In this document: positions 38,776 to 49,965 of the stretch, in pieces
Position numbering within the stretch: the first letter of the stretch is position 1
How the letters are laid out: each line of letters opens with the position of its first letter
Assembly: GCA_037975125.1 (NCBI GenBank)
Contig: CM075851.1
Location: 75,767,349 to 75,831,348, forward strand
Length of the DNA stretch: 64,000 nt
Reading direction: 5' to 3'
DNA from: Latrodectus hesperus
Taxonomy: Eukaryota; Arthropoda; Arachnida; Araneae; Theridiidae
Translations under genes and position numbers: made by a program
The notes under the pieces: generated by a model
The model's input: only the letters and a program-made list of their open reading frames with translations
What the model was told of the DNA's origin: nothing
The model's database searches: none

Positions 38776-39336
38776 GAAAAAATGTGTGGGCACCGGTACC
38801 CTTTCGAATATTATTCACATTGGAAAATGCGGACCTTTGAAAAGAACGAAATGAATTTATGTGGCATTCAAATTAAATCCGAGCGAGTTTTTCTTATATC
38901 ACGTAAAATTAAATCAGGGAACAGCAAACAATTGCAGATTCTGAAATCAAGATATCGCGTACTTGGAAAGAAAAAATACAAATTTCACAAGCATTGCGTG
39001 CGTCCTGTCAAGTCGAATCCGTTGCTCATTTGAAGAGTTGTGTCTTTCGCCTTGTTCGGAAAATTTATTAGTTTAATTTATTTTCCGTTTCATACGTTAA
39101 TTGTAGATTAAAATCATTCAAGCATGAATTGTGTGAAACGTATCCATATAAACTGTTGTATTAAGAGAAACCAACACATTTTCGTATGGGAAAAAACAAT
39201 TTTGATAGAACAAACAGAGCATATCACGGACGGCGAAAATATTTTTTCCGCTGTGTAAGAAAAAAAGAAGATAGAATTATTTCTTCGTGTAATTGTTAAT
39301 TTAAATAGTTACAGAGTTATCGGGAAGCTCATTCAT
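38776..39336 (+). repeat. Inverted-repeat arm, left of invertible segment (copy 2)
   Basis: Same as 32,517-33,077. Paired with the inverted arm at 41,055-41,625. Confidence 0.93.
38782..39033 (+). CDS. Small basic protein, 83 aa (arm-borne, copy 2)
   Basis: Identical to the frame at 32,523-32,774. The same doubts about real expression apply. Confidence 0.5.
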   Translation: MCGHRYPFEYYSHWKMRTFEKNEMNLCGIQIKSERVFLISRKIKSGNSKQLQILKSRYRVLGKKKYKFHKHCVRPVKSNPLLI

Positions 39337-39872
39337 TTTAAAAGCAAAACATTGAAATCCAGAATGTCCAAAAAAAATAAGTTTCAAGAATTTAATAATT
39401 CCAAATTGTAAGAAAACGAATGAAAACACATTAGTTTGTATAAATTTATAATCATATCTGATCACGCTGGGAAGAACGTCCTGTTTGAAGCGAATCGACA
39501 ATACATCTGACTCTAAGAGCGGAAGTCTCCAGCCTTTAAATAGCGTGATTATGAAATACAAAAAATGAAGTTTGATATTATGTCTCAAATTTTTTTCTAT
39601 CTTTTATAGTTCCCAATCTTATAATTTCAAAATTTTCTGTAATCTTTGCGTATATAAAGGGTCCATTCGATCTTCATTTCCAGGTCGATTGGACTTTAAA
39701 AAGAATTTCAAACTTGGAATTTTTTTAAAACTATTAAATTAATTTTTTTAAATTTTTCATTTTTTTTAATATTTTACCTTCTATTTTTCTTAATCTTTGG
39801 CTTTAAAAGGAATCCGCATTTCGTTCAAGCTTCATTTTCATTGACGCACTAAGAAATTAGCGACAATTCTTG

Positions 39873-40187
39873 ATGATCAAATTTTTTATTTATTTATTTT
39901 TTTTGTCTCTTCTCGTTTCTCACGGATTTCAATTTTGCAAGTTACAAGAATCTCAAAGCAATTTTACACACACACACACATATAAGTCTTCAATCGAACG
40001 ATTTAATATAAGTTTGGAAATTCACGGTTGTCCGAAATTCAACGTATTGGCGAATCAAGAAGACCATAGAAAATGGCAATGCAATTGGCACACGGAGATT
40101 ATGGAATCGGAAGACTGCCATTGTGCTATGGTCGAAGTGTTTGTTTTCAACAGGTTCGTTCAAAACGAATTAATGTGGCAAGCATAA
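39873..40187 (+). CDS. Small secreted Cys protein, 104 aa, copy 2
   Basis: The same protein as at 33,941-34,255, with signal peptide at residues 1-20. The ATG is directly preceded by an in-frame TTG that I do not use. The start region survives in the old repeat near 25.2 kb, so the gene predates the recent duplication. Confidence 0.65.
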   Translation: MIKFFIYLFFLSLLVSHGFQFCKLQESQSNFTHTHTYKSSIERFNISLEIHGCPKFNVLANQEDHRKWQCNWHTEIMESEDCHCAMVEVFVFNRFVQNELMWQA

Positions 40188-40360
40188 TAATCGATGTAAC
40201 AATTGTCACAACAAACGTTTTTTTTTAACGTTGAAAACAAGATCCAAAGATCTTCATGTTGATAATGACTTCTTACTGGTCCTGTATAAAAGGAAGAGCG
40301 TGTCACAATTGCTTCTCGGCTTTCAAAGCGTGCGGATTGTTTCTTTTCTTAAGAAAATAA

Positions 40361-40711
40361 GTTTCAGCATTACGTTGCAATTATCAAAATTACGTTGCAA
40401 GACTAAAGACTATTCAAAAAGACAAGGACGAAATAGTTGCCAGTGAATTGCAATTCATTAGCGTTGTGGACGTGTCTAAGAAATCGGTCTTTTCTGGATT
40501 GACGTCTTTCGAACTGCCAAAGACAAATGACGTGAAAAGATTCGTTGTACCATCCCATGAAATTGGAAACTTTTTAAAAGAACATTTATTCCGTGAAGAA
40601 ACAATAATTGCAAGCGATCAGCCGTGCACATTAAGCTATTTGCGATGCTACGTTCCCTTAGTCAAACATTTTCCAAAACACATAATTGACGAACTTTTAA
40701 AATTCGACTAG
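40361..40711 (+). CDS. Open frame of 116 codons with no ATG, copy 2
   Basis: Same frame as 33,418-33,768, starting after a TAA at 40,358-40,360 and overlapping an upstream TTTCAG. A TATAAAAG lies about 70 bp upstream at 40,285. A few amino-acid replacements separate the copies. Its start mechanism is unknown. Confidence 0.45.
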   Translation, partial: VSALRCNYQNYVARLKTIQKDKDEIVASELQFISVVDVSKKSVFSGLTSFELPKTNDVKRFVVPSHEIGNFLKEHLFREETIIASDQPCTLSYLRCYVPLVKHFPKHIIDELLKFD

Positions 40712-40767
40712 TCGGCCTGTGGAAATGGTTAGCCCTTTAGCCATCGTAATAAAAAAAAATTAAAGGG

Positions 40768-40821
40768 GTAAAAAAATCGCAGAGAGTAGCACATATGTGC
40801 TACTGTCTGCGATTTTTTTAC
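40768..40821. other. Near-perfect 54-bp palindrome, copy 2
   Basis: GTAAAAAAATCGCAGA on one side and its complement on the other, centred on the palindrome AGCACATATGTGCT. Copy 1 is at 33,310-33,362. Confidence 0.75.
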
Positions 40822-41054
40822 GACACACAACGAAACAATTTTGGAATGATTGTCACAACAAGATTTTTTTTTCTTTTCTAACGTACGACGTTGAAAACAA
40901 GAGCCAAAGATATTCATGTTGATAGTGACTTGTCTTGTATAAAAAGTAACAGTCGAAAACTTATTTTGGGACGTCTATGAGAATTGTCACAAGTTTTCTT
41001 TTCTAACGTACGACGTTGAAACAATATCCAAAGATCCTCATGTTGATAACAACT

Positions 41055-41625
41055 ATGAATGAGCTTCCCGATAACTCTGTAACTATTTAAATTAACAATT
41101 ACACGAAGAAATAATTCTATCTTCTTTTTTTCTTACACAGCGGAAAAAATATTTTCGCCGTCCGTGATATGCTCTGTTTGTTCTATCAAAATTGTTTTTT
41201 CCCATACGAAAATGTGTTGGTTTCTCTTAATACAACAGTTTATATGGATACGTTTCACACAATTCATGCTTGAATGATTTTAATCTACAATTAACGTATG
41301 AAACGGAAAATAAATTAAACTAATAAATTTTCCGAACAAGGCGAAAGACACAACTCTTCAAATGAGCAACGGATTCGACTTGACAGGACGCACGCAATGC
41401 TTGTGAAATTTGTATTTTTTCTTTCCAAGTACGCGATATCTTGATTTCAGAATCTGCAATTGTTTGCTGTTCCCTGATTTAATTTTACGTGATATAAGAA
41501 AAACTCGCTCGGATTTAATTTGAATGCCACATAAATTCATTTCGTTCTTTTCAAAGGTCCGCATTTTCCAATGTGAATAATATTCGAAAGGGTACCGGTG
41601 CCCACACATTTTTTCGACCGACTGT
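41055..41625 (-). repeat. Inverted-repeat arm, right of invertible segment (copy 2); right end of viral block
   Basis: Reverse complement of the arm at 38,766-39,336. Homology stops exactly after CGACCGACTGT at 41,625; host LINE sequence begins at 41,626. Confidence 0.93.
41358..41609 (-). CDS. Small basic protein, 83 aa (arm-borne, copy 3)
   Basis: Same 83-aa frame as at 32,523, here on the minus strand in the last arm. The frame opens a few codons earlier in LINE-derived bases, but the ATG at 41,609 matches the other copies. Confidence 0.5.
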   Translation of the reverse strand: MCGHRYPFEYYSHWKMRTFEKNEMNLCGIQIKSERVFLISRKIKSGNSKQLQILKSRYRVLGKKKYKFHKHCVRPVKSNPLLI

Positions 41626-44080
41626 ACTATCATTAGCGTGGATCTGAATTCCCACTGCCAAATCTGGGGTTACCCCAATGATGATTCACGAGGGAACAAG
41701 CAGTGGATTTCATCCTAGTCAATGAACTTTTTATTCTCAACTCACAAGACTCCCCATTAACTTTCACCAATAAATTTCAACGAGGATAGCCAGACATAAC
41801 GTTAGTCACGAATGCTGAAATGGCTAAAGATATCACTTGGGAAGTTTTGGACGAAGAGACTTTAAGTGATCATCAATATATAAAGGTTATATTCAACAAT
41901 AGAAAAACTTCCTTACAATTTAAAAGATATAAAAAAATTTGGTGGACATGATAAATTTTGCAAACTTCTCCAGCGCAATATCACTAATCTAACCCAGTCA
42001 ATTGCTAACAGCCGCAATTTCTCTGATCTGGAAAAAGCTGCCTCGACTCTTCAAGCTACCATTATATCTTGCTGTAATTCTTATTACATAATCAAAGGAA
42101 CCAAACATAAGATCCCTCCTACATGGTGGACACAACCTCTCCTGATCGCAAGAAAAGAACATTAAGCCTTCAGGAGGCGTAATCAAAGGGCCCCAGCACA
42201 AGATAAAAATGCGTTATATCAACAGTATAAAGCAACGTGCAATTTACACCAAACAACTTAGAAGCACAAAAAGAACAACTGGAAGGAATTTTGCAGTGCT
42301 GCAAGCCCTCCCTATGGCAAAGTTTATAAGATAATCTTCAAAGAGGTCGTTCCACCTTCATATATCTTTGTTGATTCTACTGGCAGCCAAAAGGGAAGTG
42401 ATCTGGAAATTGCAGAAAATATTCTAGCAAAAATCATTGGGCCAATCATAGTGCCCACGGTCTTGTAGTGGCCCAATTCTTTGGAATCTTGTCGCAGATG
42501 CAACGTTGAAATTCAACTGGGGCAATATTGGCAAAGATGTTGACACGAACATCCAAATTCACCTTCAAGCCTTCGCGGACGATTTTATATTTGTTGTTGG
42601 CGCCAAAAGTGAAAAGAAGCTAGGAAAGGTTTCAACTCTAGCCCTTACACATTTCAAGACGTTGGCTGATAAAAACCATCTATCCATTTGGAGAAAACTA
42701 AATTCATGCTCGTTGCGAAACTCGAGTGTGGACCACAGATACTTTGGGGAAACCACAGACTGAAGAAAAGCTAACCATATCAAACTGCATGGAGTGATCC
42801 TTGATAAAAAAAAAAAAACTTTAAAAATCATATCATCTCCCAAGGCAATAAAGTGCTACTTCTGCAAGGAAAACGACGCAGAATTGCAGGCAATGAATGA
42901 AGCATTAACCAACATTACCTGATAATGCTCTACAAGACAGTTATTGAACGCATGATCTGCCATGGTGCTGCAGTTTGGGGATTTTCACTCACATCTAAGA
43001 CATCTCAAAAGCTCTCATCTATTCAAAGAAAGTTCCTTCTCAGCATCACTGCAGCCTTCAGAACTACCCAAACCTCAGCCTTACAACTCATTACTGATTT
43101 TCTCCCTCTTCATCTTAAAGTCGAAGCAGAGGCAAAGCTCATCAAACTCACTAGGCCTGGAGTTCAGTGCCTAGAACCTCTTCTTCCCTTACCATCTGAT
43201 GTTGATGCGAAACTAAGTCAGGATGCAAATCATCCTGGTCTTTTTAATATCAACACCTTCATCCAAATTGACGAAGAGGCAACCCCTCTGCAGTTTTTGC
43301 CAGACACTCAACTCATATTTACAGATGGATTAAAACTTGAAGAAGGAGTAGACACAACTTTTGTTCCCTACCTAAACAACTCTAAAATCCATACATGGAA
43401 GCAAAAACTCCTCAACGCGAACTCTGTTTTCCAGGCAGAGGTAATTGCAATAAAAGAAGCTGTTAAGTTTGCAAAAAGGCAACAATTTCCTGTAACTATT
43501 GGTCAGGCAGCACTTAAATCTATCTGCAACCCAGCATCAACAAGCCCTATAGCTCCCTCTGTCCAAGCTGAATTAGTTAATTTCTTGTCCATCCTACTAA
43601 AATGGATTAAGACCCATGTTTGAACAGAAGGCAACGAGTAAGCTGATAAGGAAACGAAGAGTGTAGCCTCATCCTAACTCCAACCTCTCATTGTTCCACT
43701 CCCGCGCTGCCATCTCAAACAAGACTGTCAGAAATGGATTCTTGTTAACTGGCAACAAAGCTGGAAGGATGCCAATACCAATATTCATGAGCCTTATTCA
43801 TGAGATGGAACCTACTGTCTCAATGAAGCCATTAAGCAGGACAAGAAATGAAATTCTATTTATATCCGCCCATGGCCCTTTTCTTACGTAATTCCACCGA
43901 ATGAACCTGGCAGTCTCAACTAATTGCACTTGTGGAGATATTGGCGATCCTCTCCATTTTATCACGGCTTGCCCATTAACTGCTTCTTGGCATCTGTCAT
44001 GCCCAGCCACCAGATGGATAGTGGTGTGAAAGAAAGTAATCCTGAATAACAAGATTTCCAGGAGAAAGCTGAACTAACTC
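41626..44080 (+). pseudogene. Degenerate non-LTR retrotransposon (LINE), endonuclease to RNase H, 5' end cut by the viral block
   Basis: Reading in several frames: the end of an EEP endonuclease (an SVDLNSHCQIWG-type stretch, then TLVTNA and the SDH motif near 41,870), reverse transcriptase with FADDF at about 42,570, then a thumb region (42,925-43,240). An RNase H-like domain follows (IFTDGLKLEEG at about 43,314, then FQAEVIAIKEAV), and finally a Cys-containing end (CGDIGDP...FITACPL). The domain order is that of I/R1/Jockey-like LINEs with RNase H. Many stops; inactive. Confidence 0.88.
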
Positions 44081-44639
44081 GTGGATTTTTTAGTTATTCA
44101 GGAAGACCTTTTTACTTGGTTCCATAACGGCATCAGCTTGTAACTACTCCTCCAACCCTGTGTCGTATCAATCCTCATGCCTCACCCATTTACCTAAAAC
44201 TCTGCCTTAATTTGTATAGCTCTTCTTCATATCTTACAAAAATTTTGTAATTCATCCCCTATTTATCACTTAGTTTGTAACACAATCACCATTTGTTGAT
44301 ATTCATGTACTTCACCAACCAGTTTTTTCATTTTTTTTACTTAGTATAATATTGTTTTATTACTCCTAACATTTTTGCACATACTTGTTGGTTTTCCCTA
44401 ATCATTTGTAATGAATTGTTAGCTTAATTTGAATTGTCCATAGTGTGGTAGTATTTGAGAGCTCGGGGTCGCAAAATTGGGGTTCTTCTGTAGCGGCTCC
44501 ATTTTTCTCTCCAGTGGCTTCTATCATACTGGTATAGCTCATTTCAGCTGGTTACAGGGAAGTACACTGGCGTAAACGTAAACATGCTCTATTGGATTCA
44601 AGTCCGGTGATTATGTTGGTCAGTCCACACGGGTAATAA

Positions 44640-45700
44640 TCTCCGAAAGAAGGCATTCGTCTACAATGTTTGCACGGTGAGGACAGGATTCTCATACATA
44701 AACAAAAATTCTAGACCCATGGTGTCCCAAACCAAACGTGCCTGTTGTTCCAGATTGACATCCCGATAGATTTGGCCTACTATGGTAACATTCTGAACAT
44801 GCAAATTAGTTCTGGAACCCAGAATAATTTCTCCCCAAACGAGTAATCTTGCTCCACCGTAACGGTGTCGTTCAATAGTGTTCTCTTGGTGGTAACGGGT
44901 ACCTATATCTGGCCCTCTCCATATAAAATTCCAGCGTGAATCAGACTGAAAGCTAAATCTGGACTCGTCGGAAAACATAACCACTGTTGCGGTATCTACA
45001 ATGCTACTCCAGACTAACTAGGTGACAGTGAGTTGCGGTAAGTGGAACAAATCTGACAGGCTTACGAGCATACAGACTAATGTGCCCTAAGGGTCTGTGC
45101 ACGGTCTGCCTTTAAACTGTCGTACCGGTAGCTGAAGAGAGCTGACGAGACAGGTCTGATGCTGTCAAATACCGGTCAACATTCGGCGTTGCAACTCGGG
45201 GGTGACCTATGCTGTAACGTCTACTCACATTATCATCTTGGAACCGTTGCCAAAGCCTGGATATGATACTCTGGGCGATTCCAAGTTCTTCGGATGCTTC
45301 CAGTTGGGTACATTCCAGACGGCCGATAATTCTTCACGTAAAACATCATCCAAAGGCTTCCTTTGTGCCATAACTATGCGGTTATTGCACTGAAAAGCTT
45401 TTAAAGCACTTGTGAACAATTTTACTTCTTTGCAACCATTCCTTATATACCCCTATTGCCCACCTGGCAGCCGAATGGTTAGCGCTCTTGCCTTCGGTTC
45501 AACAGTCCGTGGGTTCGAATCCCACCTTGGGCAGGGATGTTTGTAGTGTTTCAGAATCCACTTTAAACCGTACGTCCCGGTCTAATTAGCCCTCGTGTTC
45601 AAAAAATGACCGTTGAGCAACAAACAAACCAACCTATATACCCCTATTATCGGCGCCATCTGGTGGATTCTTATAATTTGCAAATCATTCTTCAAGATGT
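44640..45700 (-). pseudogene. Degenerate Tc1/mariner-type transposase gene, interrupted by a SINE
   Basis: The minus strand carries the second half of a DDE transposase (MVMFSDESRFSFQSDSRW with the catalytic Asp, followed by a VWG block and VNLEQQARLVWD) at 44,661-44,984. The N-terminal HTH region, with frameshifts, is at about 45,200-45,380. A SINE is inserted upstream at 45,458-45,634. No intact frame. Confidence 0.85.
45444..45648 (+). mobile_element. tRNA-derived SINE with 14-bp target-site duplication
   Basis: tRNA-like head with A-box region (GAATGGTTAGCGCTC) and B-box GGTTCGAATCC, body with CCACTTTAAACCGTACG, then an A-run and TGACCG tail. It is flanked by TATATACCCCTATT at 45,444-45,457 and 45,635-45,648. 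It is the fuller relative of the copy in the viral block. Confidence 0.92.
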
Positions 45701-48340
45701 GTGTGATAATTCCACATGTGAAGTTTTTATTTTAGAGTTTAATTTCTGTGTGATTCTCAATTATCCTTAATTTATGGATATGAGTGTAAATACAGCTAAA
45801 ATTGCGAAATTATTTTTAACTAAGCGAAAATTTAAGTTTTTTGTTTACTAATAAATTGATGTTTGAATGATTTTGTTGTTAAAACATTTTTTGTCTTTCT
45901 TTGATAATATATAATTTATAGACAATGTCATAGTCAATTGTAAGTCAATTTTTATACCAATACATATAGAACTATTTTCTAGAGGAAGGTATTTCAGACT
46001 TTAGACAATATTTGCGTGTATCAAGGAAAGATATCTTGTAGACTCTCAAGCAACCTTTTCGACAGATAGGCACATGGAAAGTTGAAACACATCATATCTG
46101 TATTAAAATGATCGGAGTCAAGAGCATGTCTGGGATCTGTCACTCAGGAGATCATGGTCATATCAGTAAGCAATAATAAGTCTTAAAAATATTTTTTTTA
46201 TTAAATTTGCTTAAAATTAATAACATATAATGTATTAATAATATATTCTAAGGAGTAATATTCAAATGTTACTATAAAATTTCAGCTATTTTAAAATAAA
46301 ATTTCTTAAAAAATTTGTTAACATCATTTTCAATCTCTTAAAGTAGGATAATTTTTAAAATATCTAACTTAAAATATCATTATTCACTAAAATTTATTTA
46401 CAATTAGAGAATACTTTCAAATTTTAGTTTGATTTGTATCAATGAGGATTCTCCAAAGACAAATGTAGATTGAATCAATCCAATTGTGTGGAAGAACTTC
46501 GCAGTGAAAACATTTTTTCCATCCTACTAAAATTACACTTGAAGACTTCTTTTTTTACTTTTAGTGAAGGTTAGATTAAAATCGTTCATCTGTTGTCTAT
46601 GTGTAATCATCATCCTAAGCACCAAAATCTTCTAAAAGTAGAAAATATTAAATTGAACTTTTGAAATACATAATAATATGCTAAAAATATTATTATTCAT
46701 TTTCGCATGACTTATTTTTAAACATTTGAATATTTATCCAATTAATAATTGATATTCACTTAATTACAAACTCATTTCATTAATTTTCTAGTGAAAATTG
46801 TCTTGATTATGACATTAGATTTCATTTAATATTTATTCAGTAATTTCTGTACCAAGTAATTCAAAATCTATAATATAAACAGATAGTGATTGCAAACATA
46901 ATATTTACCTAGTGCCTTAACTATTCCAGTTCATTTCATTCTTATAATAGTGGAATATATTAATGATTGGTAACCAAGCTACACTACCAGTAATAGATTC
47001 AATAATCTTTTGCATATGCTGATAACTTCAATTTGGGTGACAGCATTTTCTTTTTTTTTTTATTTCTTTCTTCAATATGTTAACGATGTGTATTCACTTG
47101 CAAAGAAATAGTAGATGGAAATTTACCAATCCAACTTTATTTCAATCTTTTTTTCCTTCAACATGAATAAAATATAAATTGGAATGAAAGGGTAATTCGA
47201 TGGAAAAAATATGGAATGCAATTTTGAATTTCGATATTTTCTAAGAAAAGATTCTGAACAGTCTGGAATATATCTAAAAAACGTGTGAAGAATTACTTAA
47301 ATGTAGTGAAAATATAACACGATTTCAAGAAAAAAAGAAATTATTCGGTTTCAAAAAAGGATTGGTTTTCTTTATTATTATTCTGAGCATATCTTTACTT
47401 AAATTTCAAAAAATATAAAATTTAAGTTAAATTTCTTTTCCTAAATTTGATAGAACATAACGGGTGACTTGTTTAAATTACTTCTACACATGTAATACTT
47501 ATAAAAAGAATTTAAAAATAACAAAAAATAAAAAATATTATGTGGAAAAAGAAAAATGTGTGTAAACTACATTTTTCTTTTATTACATAATTGTGTTATT
47601 TATAACGCGTAAGATATCAATAAGAGTAAAGTAAGTTTTAATGTTTGTTAAAATATTTAATAATTACTTAAAAGAAATATGCAAGTATTTATATGTATTC
47701 ATATTTAAATACCATAATTAAAACTTAGCACTCTCTAAAGAAATCTATTTTAAAAATTTCGTATTCGATTAATAATTTAATTATTAAGACACTAATATAA
47801 TTTGATAGAAATTTCAAATCAGTAGATTTTAATTACAATTTTAAGAGATAACTTGGATGCATTAAGTTACTTTAAAGCAAGATCTTCAAATGTGTAAGAA
47901 TAGTAGTATCGAACTATTTCTTTTTTAATTTTTAATTAAAAGAACACATTCAAACATAAAAATTTTACATTAATTTTGACAAAATTTCTTACCAATTTGA
48001 CTAGCAATGTGTAAAATTTTAATTTACACCAGCAGCTGTAACTTAAGAAATTTCAATATATTCGGCAAACATAAAAAACCTTATTTTTCATTTTATGGTG
48101 GATATTAGTTTGGCTTTTGCTGCTGTTCATCTTCGCCAGCAGATGAATTTTAAGTCCACAATTGTTAATATTATACTATTTTGCGGAGTTTCTTAGATTT
48201 TATTATTCTACTGGGTAAAAATGCTTCATGCTGAAATATGTTTTTTTTTTACAACTAACTCAAAATTTGAAATAAAAATTTAAAATAAGTCATTTATAAC
48301 GATAAACAGCTTTATTATTTTAATACATTTTTATATATAC

Positions 48341-48343
<3 letters not shown>

Positions 48344-48386
<43 letters not shown>
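48344..48386. repeat. (AT)n microsatellite
   Basis: Uninterrupted AT dinucleotide run of about 43 bases. Confidence 0.95.
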
Positions 48387-48387
<1 letters not shown>

Positions 48388-49599
48388 TGGCAAATGTAAT
48401 TGAGAAATTAATGGCAAGAAAAAAGAGATTATTCTTAAGACATTTAGTTTTAAAAACTACTTGAAATTACTTGGTATATAGAATACATTCTTATATCTAC
48501 AGTTGTGCAAGAATATAAAAATGTATATTATACACCACAATTTAACATCTGATTAGATTAAAAAATTACAATAAACAAATACATTTCATTTCAAATTTAC
48601 ATTCCCTAAGGAGATTAAAATATTAAAGAAATAAAAATAATTCGATATAACAAAATTGGTTTATGAAAAAAGTTTCTTATATTGTCTACTCAAGTATTTT
48701 GTGCTTTATAATGTTCATGACAGACTATAATATATTACAATGAATGTCAATGTTAATGGAAAGCTGTTTTCTAAATAGAAAAATTCGATATCCACAACTA
48801 AAAATGATATTTGATTTATAATACGTTCTCAGAAAAAAATGCTATAGGCTTAGAAACGGTATAGGAAATCACCTCGCTCTAAGAAAAACCTACATGCATA
48901 AGCTTAAAAGTAGATGGAGCAATTGCGTTACTGATTTACCAAAGGTAAAACAAAGAAAGAGGAGTATAACATCTTTCCTACATATTATCCTATTAAATAG
49001 TTGCATTTTCTGGTTTTATAAAATGGTAAAACCATTTATGAAACTATGACACCTTTCGTTTTTAACACCATATATTTGTGGTTCACTTTTCATCACGATG
49101 AATCTATATCAATAAGCAAATGAAAAATTAAATTTTATCAACTGCATTACAATGCTTAGGTACTCAAATTCAAAAATTAAGGAAATAAATAATTCCATTC
49201 AACTAAAATAGGAATTACAGAATTTTCCAATGAACTTCCCAAGACCACAATCACCATTAAGTTACATTGTAGTAAGAAACATCAAAAAAATATTACAATA
49301 ATGCAAACAATTTATCCTTTGGAGATAACCGTGAAAAATGTTTTCCGTATTTTCCATATTGTAGTAATTCTTAAATACAATACATTTATTCAAATACAGT
49401 ATTTTTAGTAATGGTAATAATTCTATTCATCTTCTTAGCTGAATTTGTCAGTCAAGGACATAGGTGAAAGCATTTACGATAACAGTATAAATATTTCCAA
49501 TTACAATGCTTACAACTGCTTACATTTATACCTACCTTTTGCATGGTGGAAATATTAAAAATATTGTTTTTGGAAATTTGTATTCTTGGTTTTTTTTTT

Positions 49600-49965
49600 C
49601 AAGAAAGTTATTTTAGCTTAAAAAATGGGCTATTGCTTGTAATTTGTGAATTTAAAAATTTATCAATTACCTGCATTGAATTACAATGAAAAAAATCGCT
49701 GATATTTATTTTCTTACAATTTGAAATTTCATTTGCATTTTATGAAAACTTTCAGTAGATACTTCAAATGAACTTCACATGGCTTTCAAGAAAGTTGTTT
49801 TTACTAATAAAAATTGGCTATTGCTTGTAATTTGTGAATTTAAAAATTATTATTAACCTACATTGAACTATAATGAAAAACACGCTGATATTTTCATTTG
49901 GATTTGATGAAAAATTTCAGTAAATACTTCACATGAATTTTAAAAGTATTTTTTGCTTAGTTATT
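49600..49965 (+). repeat. Diverged tandem duplication, unit about 185 bp
   Basis: Two successive units share TTCAAGAAAGTT, GGCTATTGCTTGTAATTTGT and TTTCAGTA.ATACTTCA in the same order (first about 49,600-49,780, second about 49,788-49,965), with substitutions and a deletion in the second. Confidence 0.8.

Larger units (their letters stand above)
35275..39336 (+). repeat. Right copy of the tandem duplication
   Basis: See the left copy at 28,948-33,077. It carries the 5' part of the zinc-finger gene, the repeats, the CRE palindrome, the 236-aa and 254-aa genes and the arm. Single-base changes and a 56-bp deletion separate it from the left copy. Confidence 0.95.
39337..41054 (+). repeat. Invertible 1.7-kb segment, orientation B
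   Basis: Reverse complement of 33,078-34,790, between the two arms of copy 2. The diverged third copy at 24.5-25.25 kb has this orientation, so B is probably ancestral and A the flipped form. Confidence 0.93.
40210..41054 (+). promoter_or_regulatory. Three copies of a short promoter-like repeat
   Basis: GTTGAAAACAAGATCCAAAG with TTCATGTTGATAATGACTT recurs at about 40,210, 40,890 and 41,010. The first two are followed by TGTATAAAAG or TGTATAAAAAG (TATA-like, 40,285 and about 40,936). The last two are preceded by TTTTCTAACGTACGACGTT. Also present, inverted, in copy 1 (33,058-33,260 and 33,830-33,910). Likely duplicated promoter modules. Confidence 0.6.

Noticed and set aside
39301..39588. Frame of 95 codons in the invertible segment (also 34,540-34,794)
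   Set aside because: Non-ATG start, AT-driven composition, and different 3' ends in the two copies because it crosses the inversion breakpoint.
40231..40446. Frame of about 70 codons over the promoter-like repeat (also 33,713-33,925)
   Set aside because: TTG start, and it overlaps the TATA-linked repeat and the ATG-less ORF. Different C-termini in the two copies.
7715..41625. Bacterial or phage origin of the compact gene block
   Set aside because: TATA boxes, an innexin, a RING-H2 protein, AATAAA signals and the absence of ribosome-binding sites fit a virus of animals. No CRISPR or rRNA genes are seen.
45465..45535. tRNA-like sequence that could be called a tRNA gene
   Set aside because: It is the head of a SINE with tail and target-site duplication, and the cloverleaf is imperfect.
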